Below are positions 30,974 through 38,008 of a stretch of DNA of 39,277 nt, piece after piece. The notes below the pieces were generated by a model that saw nothing but the letters and a program-made list of their open reading frames with translations, did no database searches and was not told the DNA's origin. The DNA is from Phycisphaerales bacterium (GTDB lineage: Bacteria; Planctomycetota; Phycisphaerae; Phycisphaerales; SM1A02), in the NCBI GenBank assembly GCA_029245245.1, contig JAQWPT010000037.1, positions 1-39,277 of the forward strand, written 5' to 3'. Each line of letters opens with the position of its first letter. The stretch's first letter is position 1. The position numbers and the translations under genes were made by a program.

Positions 30974-31693
30974 ATGAGTTTCAGCCTTGACCACGTCGTC
31001 TTCTTCGGTCGTACATGGGACGAAAGCATCGACATGTACGCCTTGGAGGAAGTGGACCTCCAGGGCCGTCGCATTCTCGACTGCCCCGGCGGCCCCGATG
31101 GCCTCGTCAGCGAAGGACTGTCCCGCGGGCTCGACATCACCGCCGTGGATCCCCAGTACTCGGACGGCCCGGACGTGCTCGAGGAACGTGGTCGACGCGA
31201 GATTCATGAGACGGTCGAGAGTTGGATCGCGGACCCGGAGACCACCAAGGATCTGGAGAGCATGAAGGAGTACGAGCGGCTGAAGATCGAAGCGCTCGAA
31301 TCCTTCATCAAGGGGTACCGCACCTCACCCGATCGCTACCTCACCGGCTCCCTGCCATCGCTGCCCTTCGAAGACGACGCCTTCGACCTCGTCCTCAGCG
31401 GCCACCTGCTCTTCCTCTATTCACTGAAGGAACATGGCGGCCTCATGTCCAACGACTCCTTCGACCTTGATTTCCATGTCGCCGCCACCCGCGAACTGGT
31501 ACGAGTCAGCCGGGAAGTCCGGATGTTCCCCACCTACGCCATGTTCGGTGAGACCCGGCGGCACGACTTCGTCGCGTCGGTGATCGAGGCGATCGAGGCC
31601 GACGGACACGACGTGGACTTCCTGCCCTCCCGCTGGGTGCAGGAAGAGTACACCGAGTTCAACGATTCCCTGCGAATCCTGAAGCGGACCTGA
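30974..31693 (+). CDS. Methyltransferase-like protein
   Basis: Encodes 239 residues. ILDCPGGPDGLVSEGLSRGLDITAVDP matches the SAM-binding glycine loop and acidic end of a class I methyltransferase, although GGPDG replaces the usual GxGxG. LPFEDDAFDLVLSGHLLFLYS is a typical motif post I. The region between (about 80-115) is a charged helical insert. The C-terminal LVRVSREVRMFP fits the family's strand-helix. It may methylate a small substrate or may have lost activity. TAGAAT lies 6 nt before the ATG. It starts the operon with the Tat oxidoreductase 3 nt downstream. Confidence 0.72.
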   Translation: MSFSLDHVVFFGRTWDESIDMYALEEVDLQGRRILDCPGGPDGLVSEGLSRGLDITAVDPQYSDGPDVLEERGRREIHETVESWIADPETTKDLESMKEYERLKIEALESFIKGYRTSPDRYLTGSLPSLPFEDDAFDLVLSGHLLFLYSLKEHGGLMSNDSFDLDFHVAATRELVRVSREVRMFPTYAMFGETRRHDFVASVIEAIEADGHDVDFLPSRWVQEEYTEFNDSLRILKRT

Positions 31694-31695
31694 GC

Positions 31696-33183
31696 ATGTC
31701 CAGTACCCGGCGAGATTTCATCAAGACGACCTCCGCCGCTGGACTGGCTGCCGCCCTCCCCCCGATTCCCGTCATCGACCCGCGCCCCCGCCCCGCCCTG
31801 CGTCGCAGGCGGCCGGACGATGAACTTCGTGTCGCGGTCATCGGCCTCCGCGGCCGTGGCTGGAACCACGTGCAGGCCTTCGAGTCGCTTGACCATGTCA
31901 GCGTCGTCGCCCTCTGCGACTGCGACCGGGACGTGCTGGACAAACGAGCCGGCGAGTTCGAGCGAACCCATGGTCGCAGCATCGACGCTGCGATCGACTA
32001 CCGGACGCTCCTGGATCGACCGGACATCGACATCGTCTCCATCGCCACGCCCAACCACTGGCACGCCATGATGACCATGGACGCCTGCCTCGCCGGCAAG
32101 GACGTGTACGTCGAGAAGCCGGTGACCCACAACATCGGCGAAGGAGTCCTGCTGCTGAACGTCGTGGCCCGCACCGGGCGTATCGTGCAGAGCGGCATGC
32201 AGTCGCGGTCTACGCCCGCCATCCACGAGGGCATCGCCTGGATGCACGAGGGACACATGGGCGACATGACGCTCGCCCGGGGACTCTGCTACAAGCCGCG
32301 ACGCAGCATCGGCCGCGTGCTCCGGGCCCAGCCGGTCCCCGCCTCCATCGACTACGACCTGTGGACGGGCCCCGCCCCGATGAAGCCGCTGCTTCGCAGC
32401 AAGCTGCACTACGACTGGCACTGGAACTTCGATACGGGCAACGGCGATCTCGGCAACCAGGGTGTGCACCAGGTGGACATCTGCCGCTGGGCGATCGGCG
32501 CACGGTCCATGCCCCGCTCGGTATCCAGCATCGGGGGGCGACTCGGGTACCTCGATGACGGCACCACTCCCAACACGCAGGTCGTGCTCCTCGACTACCC
32601 GAAGGTCCCCATGCTCTTTGAAGTCCGAGGACTTCCCCGCGACAGGGACGCCCAGGAAGGTGACTGGAACGGTTCGATGGACACCTACCTCGACCAGCGC
32701 ATCGCATCCATCATTCACTGCGAAGGCGGCGCCCTGGTCGTACCCACGGGTTCGCGGGACTGCTGGGCCGTCGACCTCGAGGGGAGGCGGATCATGTCAT
32801 GGTCGGAGCACGCCGATCACTTCGCGAACTTCATCGAGGCGGTCCGGTCACGCGAGACCAATGGTCTCAACGCGGGCATCCTCGAAGGAGTGCGTTCAAG
32901 CGAACTCTGTCACCTCGGCAACATCAGCCATCGCCTGGGCAGCACCGCATCTCTGGAAACGGCCTTGGAGACCGCCGATACCCACCCCGAGTACTACGAA
33001 TCAGTCCAGCGCATGAGCCGCCACCTCGCCGCCAACGGCATCGACTCTGAAGCCGAGGCCATCATCATCGGCCCGACTCTGGAGATCGACCAGGTCAACG
33101 ACCGCTTCACGAACTCCGATTCCGCGAATATGATGCGGGAACGCAACGGCAGGCCGCCGTTCACCTACCCGAAGCTCACCTGA
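31696..33183 (+). CDS. Tat-exported Gfo/Idh/MocA oxidoreductase
   Basis: Encodes 495 residues. The Tat signal TRRDFIK at 4-10 is followed by Ala/Pro-rich leader sequence. The Rossmann domain starts LRVAVIGLRGRGWNHVQAF, with the family motif KDVYVEKPVTHN (catalytic-site Lys-Pro) at about 135-147, and the C-terminal domain has HYDWHWNFDTGNGDLGNQGVHQVDICRWA, which resembles planctomycete sugar oxidoreductases. It would fold with NAD(P) in the cytoplasm and act in the periplasm on a sugar or cyclitol; substrate unknown. It lies 3 nt after the methyltransferase-like gene and 10 nt before the kinase gene. Confidence 0.88.
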   Translation: MSSTRRDFIKTTSAAGLAAALPPIPVIDPRPRPALRRRRPDDELRVAVIGLRGRGWNHVQAFESLDHVSVVALCDCDRDVLDKRAGEFERTHGRSIDAAIDYRTLLDRPDIDIVSIATPNHWHAMMTMDACLAGKDVYVEKPVTHNIGEGVLLLNVVARTGRIVQSGMQSRSTPAIHEGIAWMHEGHMGDMTLARGLCYKPRRSIGRVLRAQPVPASIDYDLWTGPAPMKPLLRSKLHYDWHWNFDTGNGDLGNQGVHQVDICRWAIGARSMPRSVSSIGGRLGYLDDGTTPNTQVVLLDYPKVPMLFEVRGLPRDRDAQEGDWNGSMDTYLDQRIASIIHCEGGALVVPTGSRDCWAVDLEGRRIMSWSEHADHFANFIEAVRSRETNGLNAGILEGVRSSELCHLGNISHRLGSTASLETALETADTHPEYYESVQRMSRHLAANGIDSEAEAIIIGPTLEIDQVNDRFTNSDSANMMRERNGRPPFTYPKLT

Positions 33184-33193
33184 AGACGGCACC

Positions 33194-34180
33194 ATGTCCT
33201 CCCTCCACCTGCAATCCATCCTCGACTCCGCTTTGGATGCTCTTGTCACCATTGACAGCAGTGGCTCCATCGTCGAGTTCAATGCAGTGGCGGAACGAAT
33301 GTTCAACTACCAACGAACCGATGTCATCGGACAGCAGATGGTCGATCTCATTGTCCCCCCGGAACTCCGTGCCGACCACGCTGCAGGCATGAAGAAGTAC
33401 CAGCAGACCGGCGAAGGCCCCGTCCTCAACCAGCGAATCCGGATTACGGCCCAGCGATCAAACGGCGATGTCTTTCCGATCGAACTGGCCATCGTTCCCT
33501 TCCAGAACGAAGGTGACGAAATGTTCACGGCTACGATCCGGGACATGACGGAAACCGTGGAGCGTGAGCACAGACTCGAAGCCTCCATAAAGCGGGAGAT
33601 CCTGCTGCGTCGGGAGCTGGACCACCGTGTCAAGAACAACCTCGGACAGATCCTGGTGATGTGCCGGCAGGCCATGTCCCGGAGCACCGTCGATCTGCAG
33701 AACTTCGAAGACCTCTCAAACCGCGTCATCGCCATGGCCACCATTCATGACCTCTTCGGATCCATGAGTCCCAAGGGTATTGCACTGTCCGAACTGGTTC
33801 TGAGGGGATGCGCCCCCTACCTGCTGAGCCCTGAACAACTGGAAGTTGCCGGACCCACGCTCTACATGCCAGCCAAGACCGCGATGACCTTTTCAGTCGT
33901 CATCAACGAACTGGCCACGAACGCTGCCAAGCATGGTGCCCTCCGGGAAGAGGGCGGAAGAATCCAGGTTGATTGGGAAGTAGACGGCGACATCCTCTTC
34001 ACCTGGAGCGAGCACACATCGGATCCCATTGAAACCGAGGTAAAGCCGAGTTTCGGATTCCAACTTCTGGATTCGATGATCCCCTACGAACTGGGGGGTT
34101 CCATCGAGTACGTATTTGAGCCTGCTGGCTTCCGTTTCAAGGCCGTCGTGCCCGGCATCGCATTTGAATCAACCTCCTGA
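33194..34180 (+). CDS. PAS-domain sensor kinase (HWE/HisKA_2 type)
   Basis: Encodes 328 residues, soluble. A PAS domain spans about 3-120 (LDALVTIDSSGSIVEFNAVAERMF ... ATIRDMTE). The dimerisation/phosphoacceptor helix has His144 in ELDHRVKNNLGQ, typical of HisKA_2/HWE kinases. The ATPase has an N-box with Asn243 in INELATNAAKHGAL and the shortened C-terminal catalytic end GSIEYVFEPAGFRFKAVVP. No membrane segment, so it senses a cytosolic signal; no flavin Cys (NCRF motif) is visible in the PAS domain. The receiver gene follows 20 nt downstream. Confidence 0.88.
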   Translation: MSSLHLQSILDSALDALVTIDSSGSIVEFNAVAERMFNYQRTDVIGQQMVDLIVPPELRADHAAGMKKYQQTGEGPVLNQRIRITAQRSNGDVFPIELAIVPFQNEGDEMFTATIRDMTETVEREHRLEASIKREILLRRELDHRVKNNLGQILVMCRQAMSRSTVDLQNFEDLSNRVIAMATIHDLFGSMSPKGIALSELVLRGCAPYLLSPEQLEVAGPTLYMPAKTAMTFSVVINELATNAAKHGALREEGGRIQVDWEVDGDILFTWSEHTSDPIETEVKPSFGFQLLDSMIPYELGGSIEYVFEPAGFRFKAVVPGIAFESTS

Positions 34181-34199
34181 AACACCAGAACGACATTCC

Positions 34200-34574
34200 A
34201 TGATCGCCTCCTCCAACGAAATTGTCGAAGCCACGAGAACCCTCATCGTCGAGGACTCCTACCTGCTTGGGCTGCAGATGAAGATGGACCTGGAAAGCCT
34301 GGGGATGGTCATCCATGGCCCCGTTCCCAATGTGCAGCGCGCCATGGACGTGATTGAAAAAGAAGAGGTCGATGCCGCCATTCTCGACATCAACCTGGGT
34401 AACGAAACCTCGTTCCCCATCGCACTGGCCCTGATGAAACGGAACATTCCCTTCATCTTCATCACCGGCTATGACGACCTCATTCTCGACAACAACGATT
34501 TCCGAGATCACGAGTTGCTCCGAAAGCCGATCCGTGTTGAGACCCTCTACAACGCGGTCCGCAAGTTCAACTGA
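34200..34574 (+). CDS. Stand-alone receiver response regulator
   Basis: Encodes 124 residues, only a receiver domain. The acidic pair lies in LIVEDSYLL (Glu18, Asp19), phosphoacceptor Asp63 in AAILDINLGNE, Thr in FIFITGYDD (about 94) and Lys in LLRKPIR (about 112). With no output domain it probably passes phosphate on or regulates by protein contact. The pair with the upstream HWE-type kinase is the expected partner. The frame is open from 34116 within the kinase gene, but ATG 34200 starts the domain. Confidence 0.88.
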   Translation: MIASSNEIVEATRTLIVEDSYLLGLQMKMDLESLGMVIHGPVPNVQRAMDVIEKEEVDAAILDINLGNETSFPIALALMKRNIPFIFITGYDDLILDNNDFRDHELLRKPIRVETLYNAVRKFN

Positions 34575-34593
34575 GCCGTCCGCGTGCGAAACC

Positions 34594-34620
34594 TCGCTCC
34601 GAACCAGACTCTCGGAGCGA
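34594..34620 (+). terminator. Hairpin after the kinase-receiver pair
   Basis: TCGCTCCGA (34594-34602) and TCGGAGCGA (34612-34620) pair perfectly over 9 bp with a 9-nt loop, 20 nt past the receiver stop. No U-tract. Confidence 0.55.
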
Positions 34621-34647
34621 CCGCCGTGGTCCACGAGGCCTCCCTGA

Positions 34648-34866
34648 GCCTGCCAGTTGACTGACAACGTGGAACCGACATACCTGGGTACGCTGTCACG
34701 GGTGCACTACGAGCGGGGCGAACTGGACACCGCCATCGAGATCCAGGAGCAGGCCATCGCCCTGGTTCCGGAAACGGACTGCGGGGAGTACCTCGAATCA
34801 CTGGACGCCATGCTGGAACAGCGTGAAGCACAGGCTGGAGCCGAAACCGGCGAAACCGCCCCCTGA
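34648..34866 (+). pseudogene. Relic of the C-terminus of a TPR protein
   Basis: Frame bounded upstream by TGA at 34645-34647. It reads PTYLGTLSRVHYERGELDTA then IEIQEQAIALVPETD and a Glu-rich helix, a tetratricopeptide unit (A-x-Y/H-x-x-G and A-x-x-x-x-x-A-(I/L)) as seen at the ends of planctomycete TPR proteins. There is only one repeat, no ATG, and only TTG (34657) or GTG (34669) could start it. It looks like a truncated leftover. A G9 run follows at 34878-34886. Confidence 0.55.
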
Positions 34867-34910
34867 GCAGCACAACCGGGGGGGGGCGACCTGCCGCACC
34901 GCGAAACGGG

Positions 34911-34916
34911 TAGACT
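34911..34916 (+). promoter_or_regulatory. Possible -10 box (TAGACT)
   Basis: TAGACT lies 39 nt before ATG 34956; the leader holds AAGGA 9 nt before the start. Confidence 0.35.
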
Positions 34917-34955
34917 CGGTGGGGAAGAGTCACTTGAACACCAAGGATCGGTGTC

Positions 34956-35153
34956 ATGCTGAGCATGATTCTCAGGCAAAAACGAACGATCATGGGCTGG
35001 ACCGGCCTGGCCGCCATCGCCATCGGCCTGCTCTTCTATACCGCCGTAATCGAAATTCGGATCTTCGTAATCGCCGCCGGCGTGGCCCTGGTCTGTCTTG
35101 CACTGCCCCGCAGCATCTGGCCCGGTATCCGGACCTGGTGGACGGCGGACTGA
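34956..35153 (+). CDS. Small two-TM membrane protein, unknown function
   Basis: Encodes 65 residues: N-terminal MLSMILRQKRT, hydrophobic helices at about 13-30 and 33-52, and a Trp-rich tail (SIWPGIRTWWTAD). AAGGA lies 9 nt before the ATG and a TAGACT box is further upstream. No family recognised. Confidence 0.55.
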   Translation: MLSMILRQKRTIMGWTGLAAIAIGLLFYTAVIEIRIFVIAAGVALVCLALPRSIWPGIRTWWTAD

Positions 35154-35209
35154 ACTCCGCATGGAATGCGTACCACCAACCCCGCCGCCGAAGGGCTGCA
35201 GGGCGATGG

Positions 35210-35215
35210 TACCAT
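35210..35215 (+). promoter_or_regulatory. -10 box (TACCAT) of the hydrolase lipoprotein gene
   Basis: TACCAT is followed by 10 nt and ATG 35226, predicting a leader of about 4 nt. Confidence 0.4.
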
Positions 35216-35225
35216 TGGCCGAATC

Positions 35226-36137
35226 ATGATCATGCTCTCTGCACGGACCAACCTTCCCACCGCACTGTTGCTGTGCCTCCCGGTGCTGATCGCAACCGCG
35301 TGCACCCGGCCCGGCGGTGGCGAAACCATCGGACCCGTTGAGCATCATCGACGTGCATTGCGCATGGAAGCGATCGGTTCCACCAACGTGATGGCGAGCA
35401 TGGCGAAGATCCAGCGTCGCGTGGTGATGGTCGACTCCACCGCCATTCCGATCCAACTCTACACGCCCAGGGGCGATGGCCCCTTTCCCACCGTGCTGCT
35501 GCTGCCTTCGATCGACTTCGTTGCGGGCGACATGGTGACCCATGATCGCATTGCCCGCTCCATCGCAGCCGAGATCCCGGCCCTGGTCGTGCTCCCGGAA
35601 CCAGGTGCCCTGCCCGAGTCGGACTGGCCAACCGTGCTGCACCAACTCCAATCGGTCCTGGACTGGATTCCCGATCACGTGGAGCGATGGAACGGCCGCA
35701 CGGATTGCCTTGTACTCGTGGGCGAAGGATCCGCGGGGGCCCAGGCTGCAGCCCTGTCCACCCGTCGCCCCGGGGACATCACGCTGACAATCCTGGTCCT
35801 GCCGGTCCTGGATCTTCGTCGTGACGCCTGGGACGAACGACCCTGGTACGCCGACACCATGGCGGGCAATGATCGCGCCGCCGAGCAGATCTCACCACTC
35901 GCCTGGGACATCGCGGAAGCATCCCCCACCTACGTGATCACCGGTTCCGAAGACCCCGTCCGGGATCAGGGCACGGAGTGGGCTCATCGGCTCCTTGAAC
36001 TCCAGGTACCCACGACACAACGAGTCCTCGCGGGACAGGGAGCCATGGGCATGGAATGGGCCACGGTGAGCCCCAACGTGCTGCAGGTGGTGTTCGACAT
36101 CGCCCGGGAAATTCGGGAGACATGCCCCGGCGAGTGA
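35226..36137 (+). CDS. Alpha/beta-hydrolase-like lipoprotein
   Basis: Encodes 303 residues. Signal peptide with lipobox ATAC (Cys at about 26). The alpha/beta-hydrolase pattern follows: strand FPTVLLLPSIDF after an IPIQLYTPRGDGP hairpin, nucleophile elbow LVGEGSAGAQAA (G-x-S-x-G) and VITGSEDPVRDQG near the position of the acid residue. The His of the triad is not clear; the end has GAMGMEWATV where a His would be expected, so activity may be lost or altered. Family: dienelactone hydrolase-like. ATG 35226 and ATG 35232 are both possible. Its stop forms a palindrome with the opposite gene's stop (TGATCGATCA, 36135-36144). Confidence 0.75.
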   Translation: MIMLSARTNLPTALLLCLPVLIATACTRPGGGETIGPVEHHRRALRMEAIGSTNVMASMAKIQRRVVMVDSTAIPIQLYTPRGDGPFPTVLLLPSIDFVAGDMVTHDRIARSIAAEIPALVVLPEPGALPESDWPTVLHQLQSVLDWIPDHVERWNGRTDCLVLVGEGSAGAQAAALSTRRPGDITLTILVLPVLDLRRDAWDERPWYADTMAGNDRAAEQISPLAWDIAEASPTYVITGSEDPVRDQGTEWAHRLLELQVPTTQRVLAGQGAMGMEWATVSPNVLQVVFDIAREIRETCPGE

Positions 36138-36141
36138 TCGA

Positions 36142-36555
36142 TCAGGACTTCTCGACGTCCTTGCGCAGCCGCGAGGGCATCCCCTTGCCGAGCAGCTCGT
36201 CGATCACGGCATTCTCCGGCCGATAGGACTCGCCGTTGAAGACGATGTACTGCAGGGCGTCGAGCATGTCACCATCGAGATCACTCATGCCGTCGCAGGA
36301 TTCGCCATCCCACTGCATGCACCATGCATCGGGCGTGGTTTCGTCTGCGACCAGGGACACGGGCAACTCGTAGTCAAGGCCGTCAACCCAACTCTTGAAC
36401 TCAATGGCGCAGGTCTTCTGCCCGGCCACGAGATCCAGCATGATGCGCCTGGACTGATCATCGAAGTCTGAATCCTTTCGGACCCATTGTTCCTGTGCCT
36501 CGTGGGAGTCAAGCAACCGCTGAAGTACCGCGACGAGGTGGTCATTGCCGGCCAT
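36142..36555 (-). CDS. Hypothetical acidic protein
   Basis: Encodes 137 residues, soluble and acidic, with helix LVAVLQRLLDSHEAQEQW and a Cys-Met-Gln-Trp region (WCMQWDGESCDGMSDLDGDML) followed by LQYIVFNGE. I do not recognise the family. ATG 36555 has GGAG 6 nt upstream; ATG 36567 is an alternative adding four residues. It converges on the hydrolase lipoprotein gene. Confidence 0.6.
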   Translation of the reverse strand: MAGNDHLVAVLQRLLDSHEAQEQWVRKDSDFDDQSRRIMLDLVAGQKTCAIEFKSWVDGLDYELPVSLVADETTPDAWCMQWDGESCDGMSDLDGDMLDALQYIVFNGESYRPENAVIDELLGKGMPSRLRKDVEKS

Positions 36556-36669
36556 GATCTGCTCCATTTCCCCCCCGGTGGTACAGGGGCTGGACCCTCG
36601 CCAGCGTACACGTCTGGCGGACGCTTGACCAGCCCCGCTGCCGGTACTCCATGGCCCGAAATGATGGAG

Positions 36670-36675
36670 TACCCT
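36670..36675 (+). promoter_or_regulatory. Possible -10 box (TACCCT) of the aquaporin gene
   Basis: TACCCT is 20 nt before ATG 36696, with AGGAGG between. Confidence 0.35.
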
Positions 36676-36695
36676 TCTGGAATCAGGAGGCCTCC

Positions 36696-37457
36696 ATGGA
36701 CAATCGATACCAGACCATGCTCAGGGGCATGAACCTTCCGCGAGGGCTCCTCGCCGAGTTCATCGGAGTCTTCATGCTCATGTTCATCACCGGCGGCACG
36801 GTGGTGGTCACTGGTGGTGACAACCTCCTGGCGATCGCGCTGGCCAATGGCATGACCATCGCCCTGATGATCGCCGCCGTATTCCATATTTCCGGTGCCC
36901 AGTTCAACCCCGCGGTCTCGATCACCGTCACCCTGCTCGGCAAGCAGTCCTGGGGGCGATGCGGCCTGTTCGTGCTGGCCCAGTGCGCGGGGGCGACCCT
37001 GGCCGCGCTGCTGCTGGCCTGGATCATGATCGGCAACTGGGCGCTGCCGGTGCTGCCGACCGATCACGGCCCCATCGAACACGTGGGTCTGACCGTCGGC
37101 CTCTTCAGCGATCTGAGCACCATGCAGGATGTCACCGACAGCGCACTGCGAGTCGTCGCCCTGGAAGCAATTGCCGCCTTCTTCCTGATGTTCACCATCA
37201 TGGGAGTGATCGTCGACCAGCGCAGCGGCTTCGACAGTCCTGTGCTGATGGGACTGCCGGTGGGCATGGTCGTCGCGGTGGACGTACTGTGCTTCGGCCC
37301 CATGACCGGCGCATCGATGAATCCGGCCCGAAGCCTCGGACCGGCGATCGCGCTGGACTTCTGGCACATGCAGTGGGTGTACTGGGTCGGACCGATCATC
37401 GGCGCCGTTGCCGCCGGGCTGGTCTACCGGGCCACCTTCGGGCGACCGGAACACTAG
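36696..37457 (+). CDS. Aquaporin-like MIP-family channel
   Basis: Encodes 253 residues with six TM helices and two half-helices carrying the NPA motifs: N71-P-A in SGAQFNPAVS and N209-P-A in TGASMNPARS, with the pore Arg212 after the second. The N-terminal Glu in AEFIGVF is the family's pore-lining acid. It conducts water or small neutral solutes; the selectivity filter cannot be read reliably. AGGAGG lies 5 nt before ATG 36696; the frame is open from 36651. Confidence 0.93.
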   Translation: MDNRYQTMLRGMNLPRGLLAEFIGVFMLMFITGGTVVVTGGDNLLAIALANGMTIALMIAAVFHISGAQFNPAVSITVTLLGKQSWGRCGLFVLAQCAGATLAALLLAWIMIGNWALPVLPTDHGPIEHVGLTVGLFSDLSTMQDVTDSALRVVALEAIAAFFLMFTIMGVIVDQRSGFDSPVLMGLPVGMVVAVDVLCFGPMTGASMNPARSLGPAIALDFWHMQWVYWVGPIIGAVAAGLVYRATFGRPEH

Positions 37458-37466
37458 AAGCCAGGA

Positions 37467-37631
37467 TCATTTTCCACTGATTGCGTCACTCACATCGTAG
37501 ATCGCCCACATGATCTCCCACAATGCCGTGGCGATGCAGGTCAGCAGCAGCAGCTGGGCCAGGCCGTAGAGGTAGCACCAGATCTTGCAGTTGCCGGACG
37601 AAGAGCAGTGTGAGCCTTCGGAGTTTGACAT
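37467..37631 (-). CDS. 54-residue Cys-rich single-TM protein
   Basis: Starts MSNSEGSHCSSSGNCKIWCY and continues into one hydrophobic helix (about 19-44: LYGLAQLLLLTCIATALWEI...), ending YDVSDAISGK. Four Cys, three of them in the first 19 residues. GGGAG lies 7 nt before the ATG at 37631. It converges on the aquaporin gene with a 9-nt gap. Too short for standard gene finders; the SD site and TM helix support it. Function unknown. Confidence 0.55.
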   Translation of the reverse strand: MSNSEGSHCSSSGNCKIWCYLYGLAQLLLLTCIATALWEIMWAIYDVSDAISGK

Positions 37632-37739
37632 GTCGTGTCTCCCGTTGGGGTTGTGTTCAATGCAACCGGAAGATTCGTCATCGTCACAGACCCGTTCCCG
37701 GCATGATTTGCTGCATTTTCAATCCCACACCACACATTT

Positions 37740-37885
37740 GAGTACTGAATGCGTAGGAGGAAGTGAGCCGGTGTCGTGCCCATTCCGCCTGCCAGAGGCA
37801 CCCGGCCGCGATCCACACGAACGGGGCTCAGGCGAGGGCGTTGACCGGAGCTGAGGGGCTCCTGTCCGCCCTCGCCCATTTTTGG
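37740..37885 (+). ncRNA. Candidate structured RNA ending in an intrinsic terminator
   Basis: The 377-bp gap between the 54-residue gene and the carboxypeptidase has no coding frame. Nested pairing is possible: GAGCC (about 37765) with GGCTC (37825-37829), CCGG with CCGG, and GTGCC with GGCAC. The region ends in a terminator at 37831-37883. No upstream plus-strand gene is close enough to need this terminator (aquaporin ends at 37457). I cannot match it to 6S, SRP, RNase P or tmRNA. Boundaries are approximate. Confidence 0.35.
37831..37883 (+). terminator. Intrinsic terminator, 10-bp stem plus U-tract
   Basis: GGCGAGGGCG (37831-37840) and CGCCCTCGCC (37867-37876) pair perfectly; inside, GGAGC pairs with GCTCC. 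The stem is followed by CA and five T (37879-37883). This is the clearest plus-strand intrinsic terminator in the window. Confidence 0.65.
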
Positions 37886-38008
37886 CGTTCAGGGTGGTTT
37901 CCGGCCTCCTGGAAGTGAAAAATCCATGAAAGCGGGCCGGAATCGCCGGTAGGTGGTGTCATACTTGATGGAATCACACCTACCAGCCCTCTTGGAGAGA
38001 GAACCTCA

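Noticed and set aside
34878-34886. G9 run as a phase-variation switch
   Set aside because: It lies outside any coding frame and is not well placed between promoter elements; a chance homopolymer is simpler.
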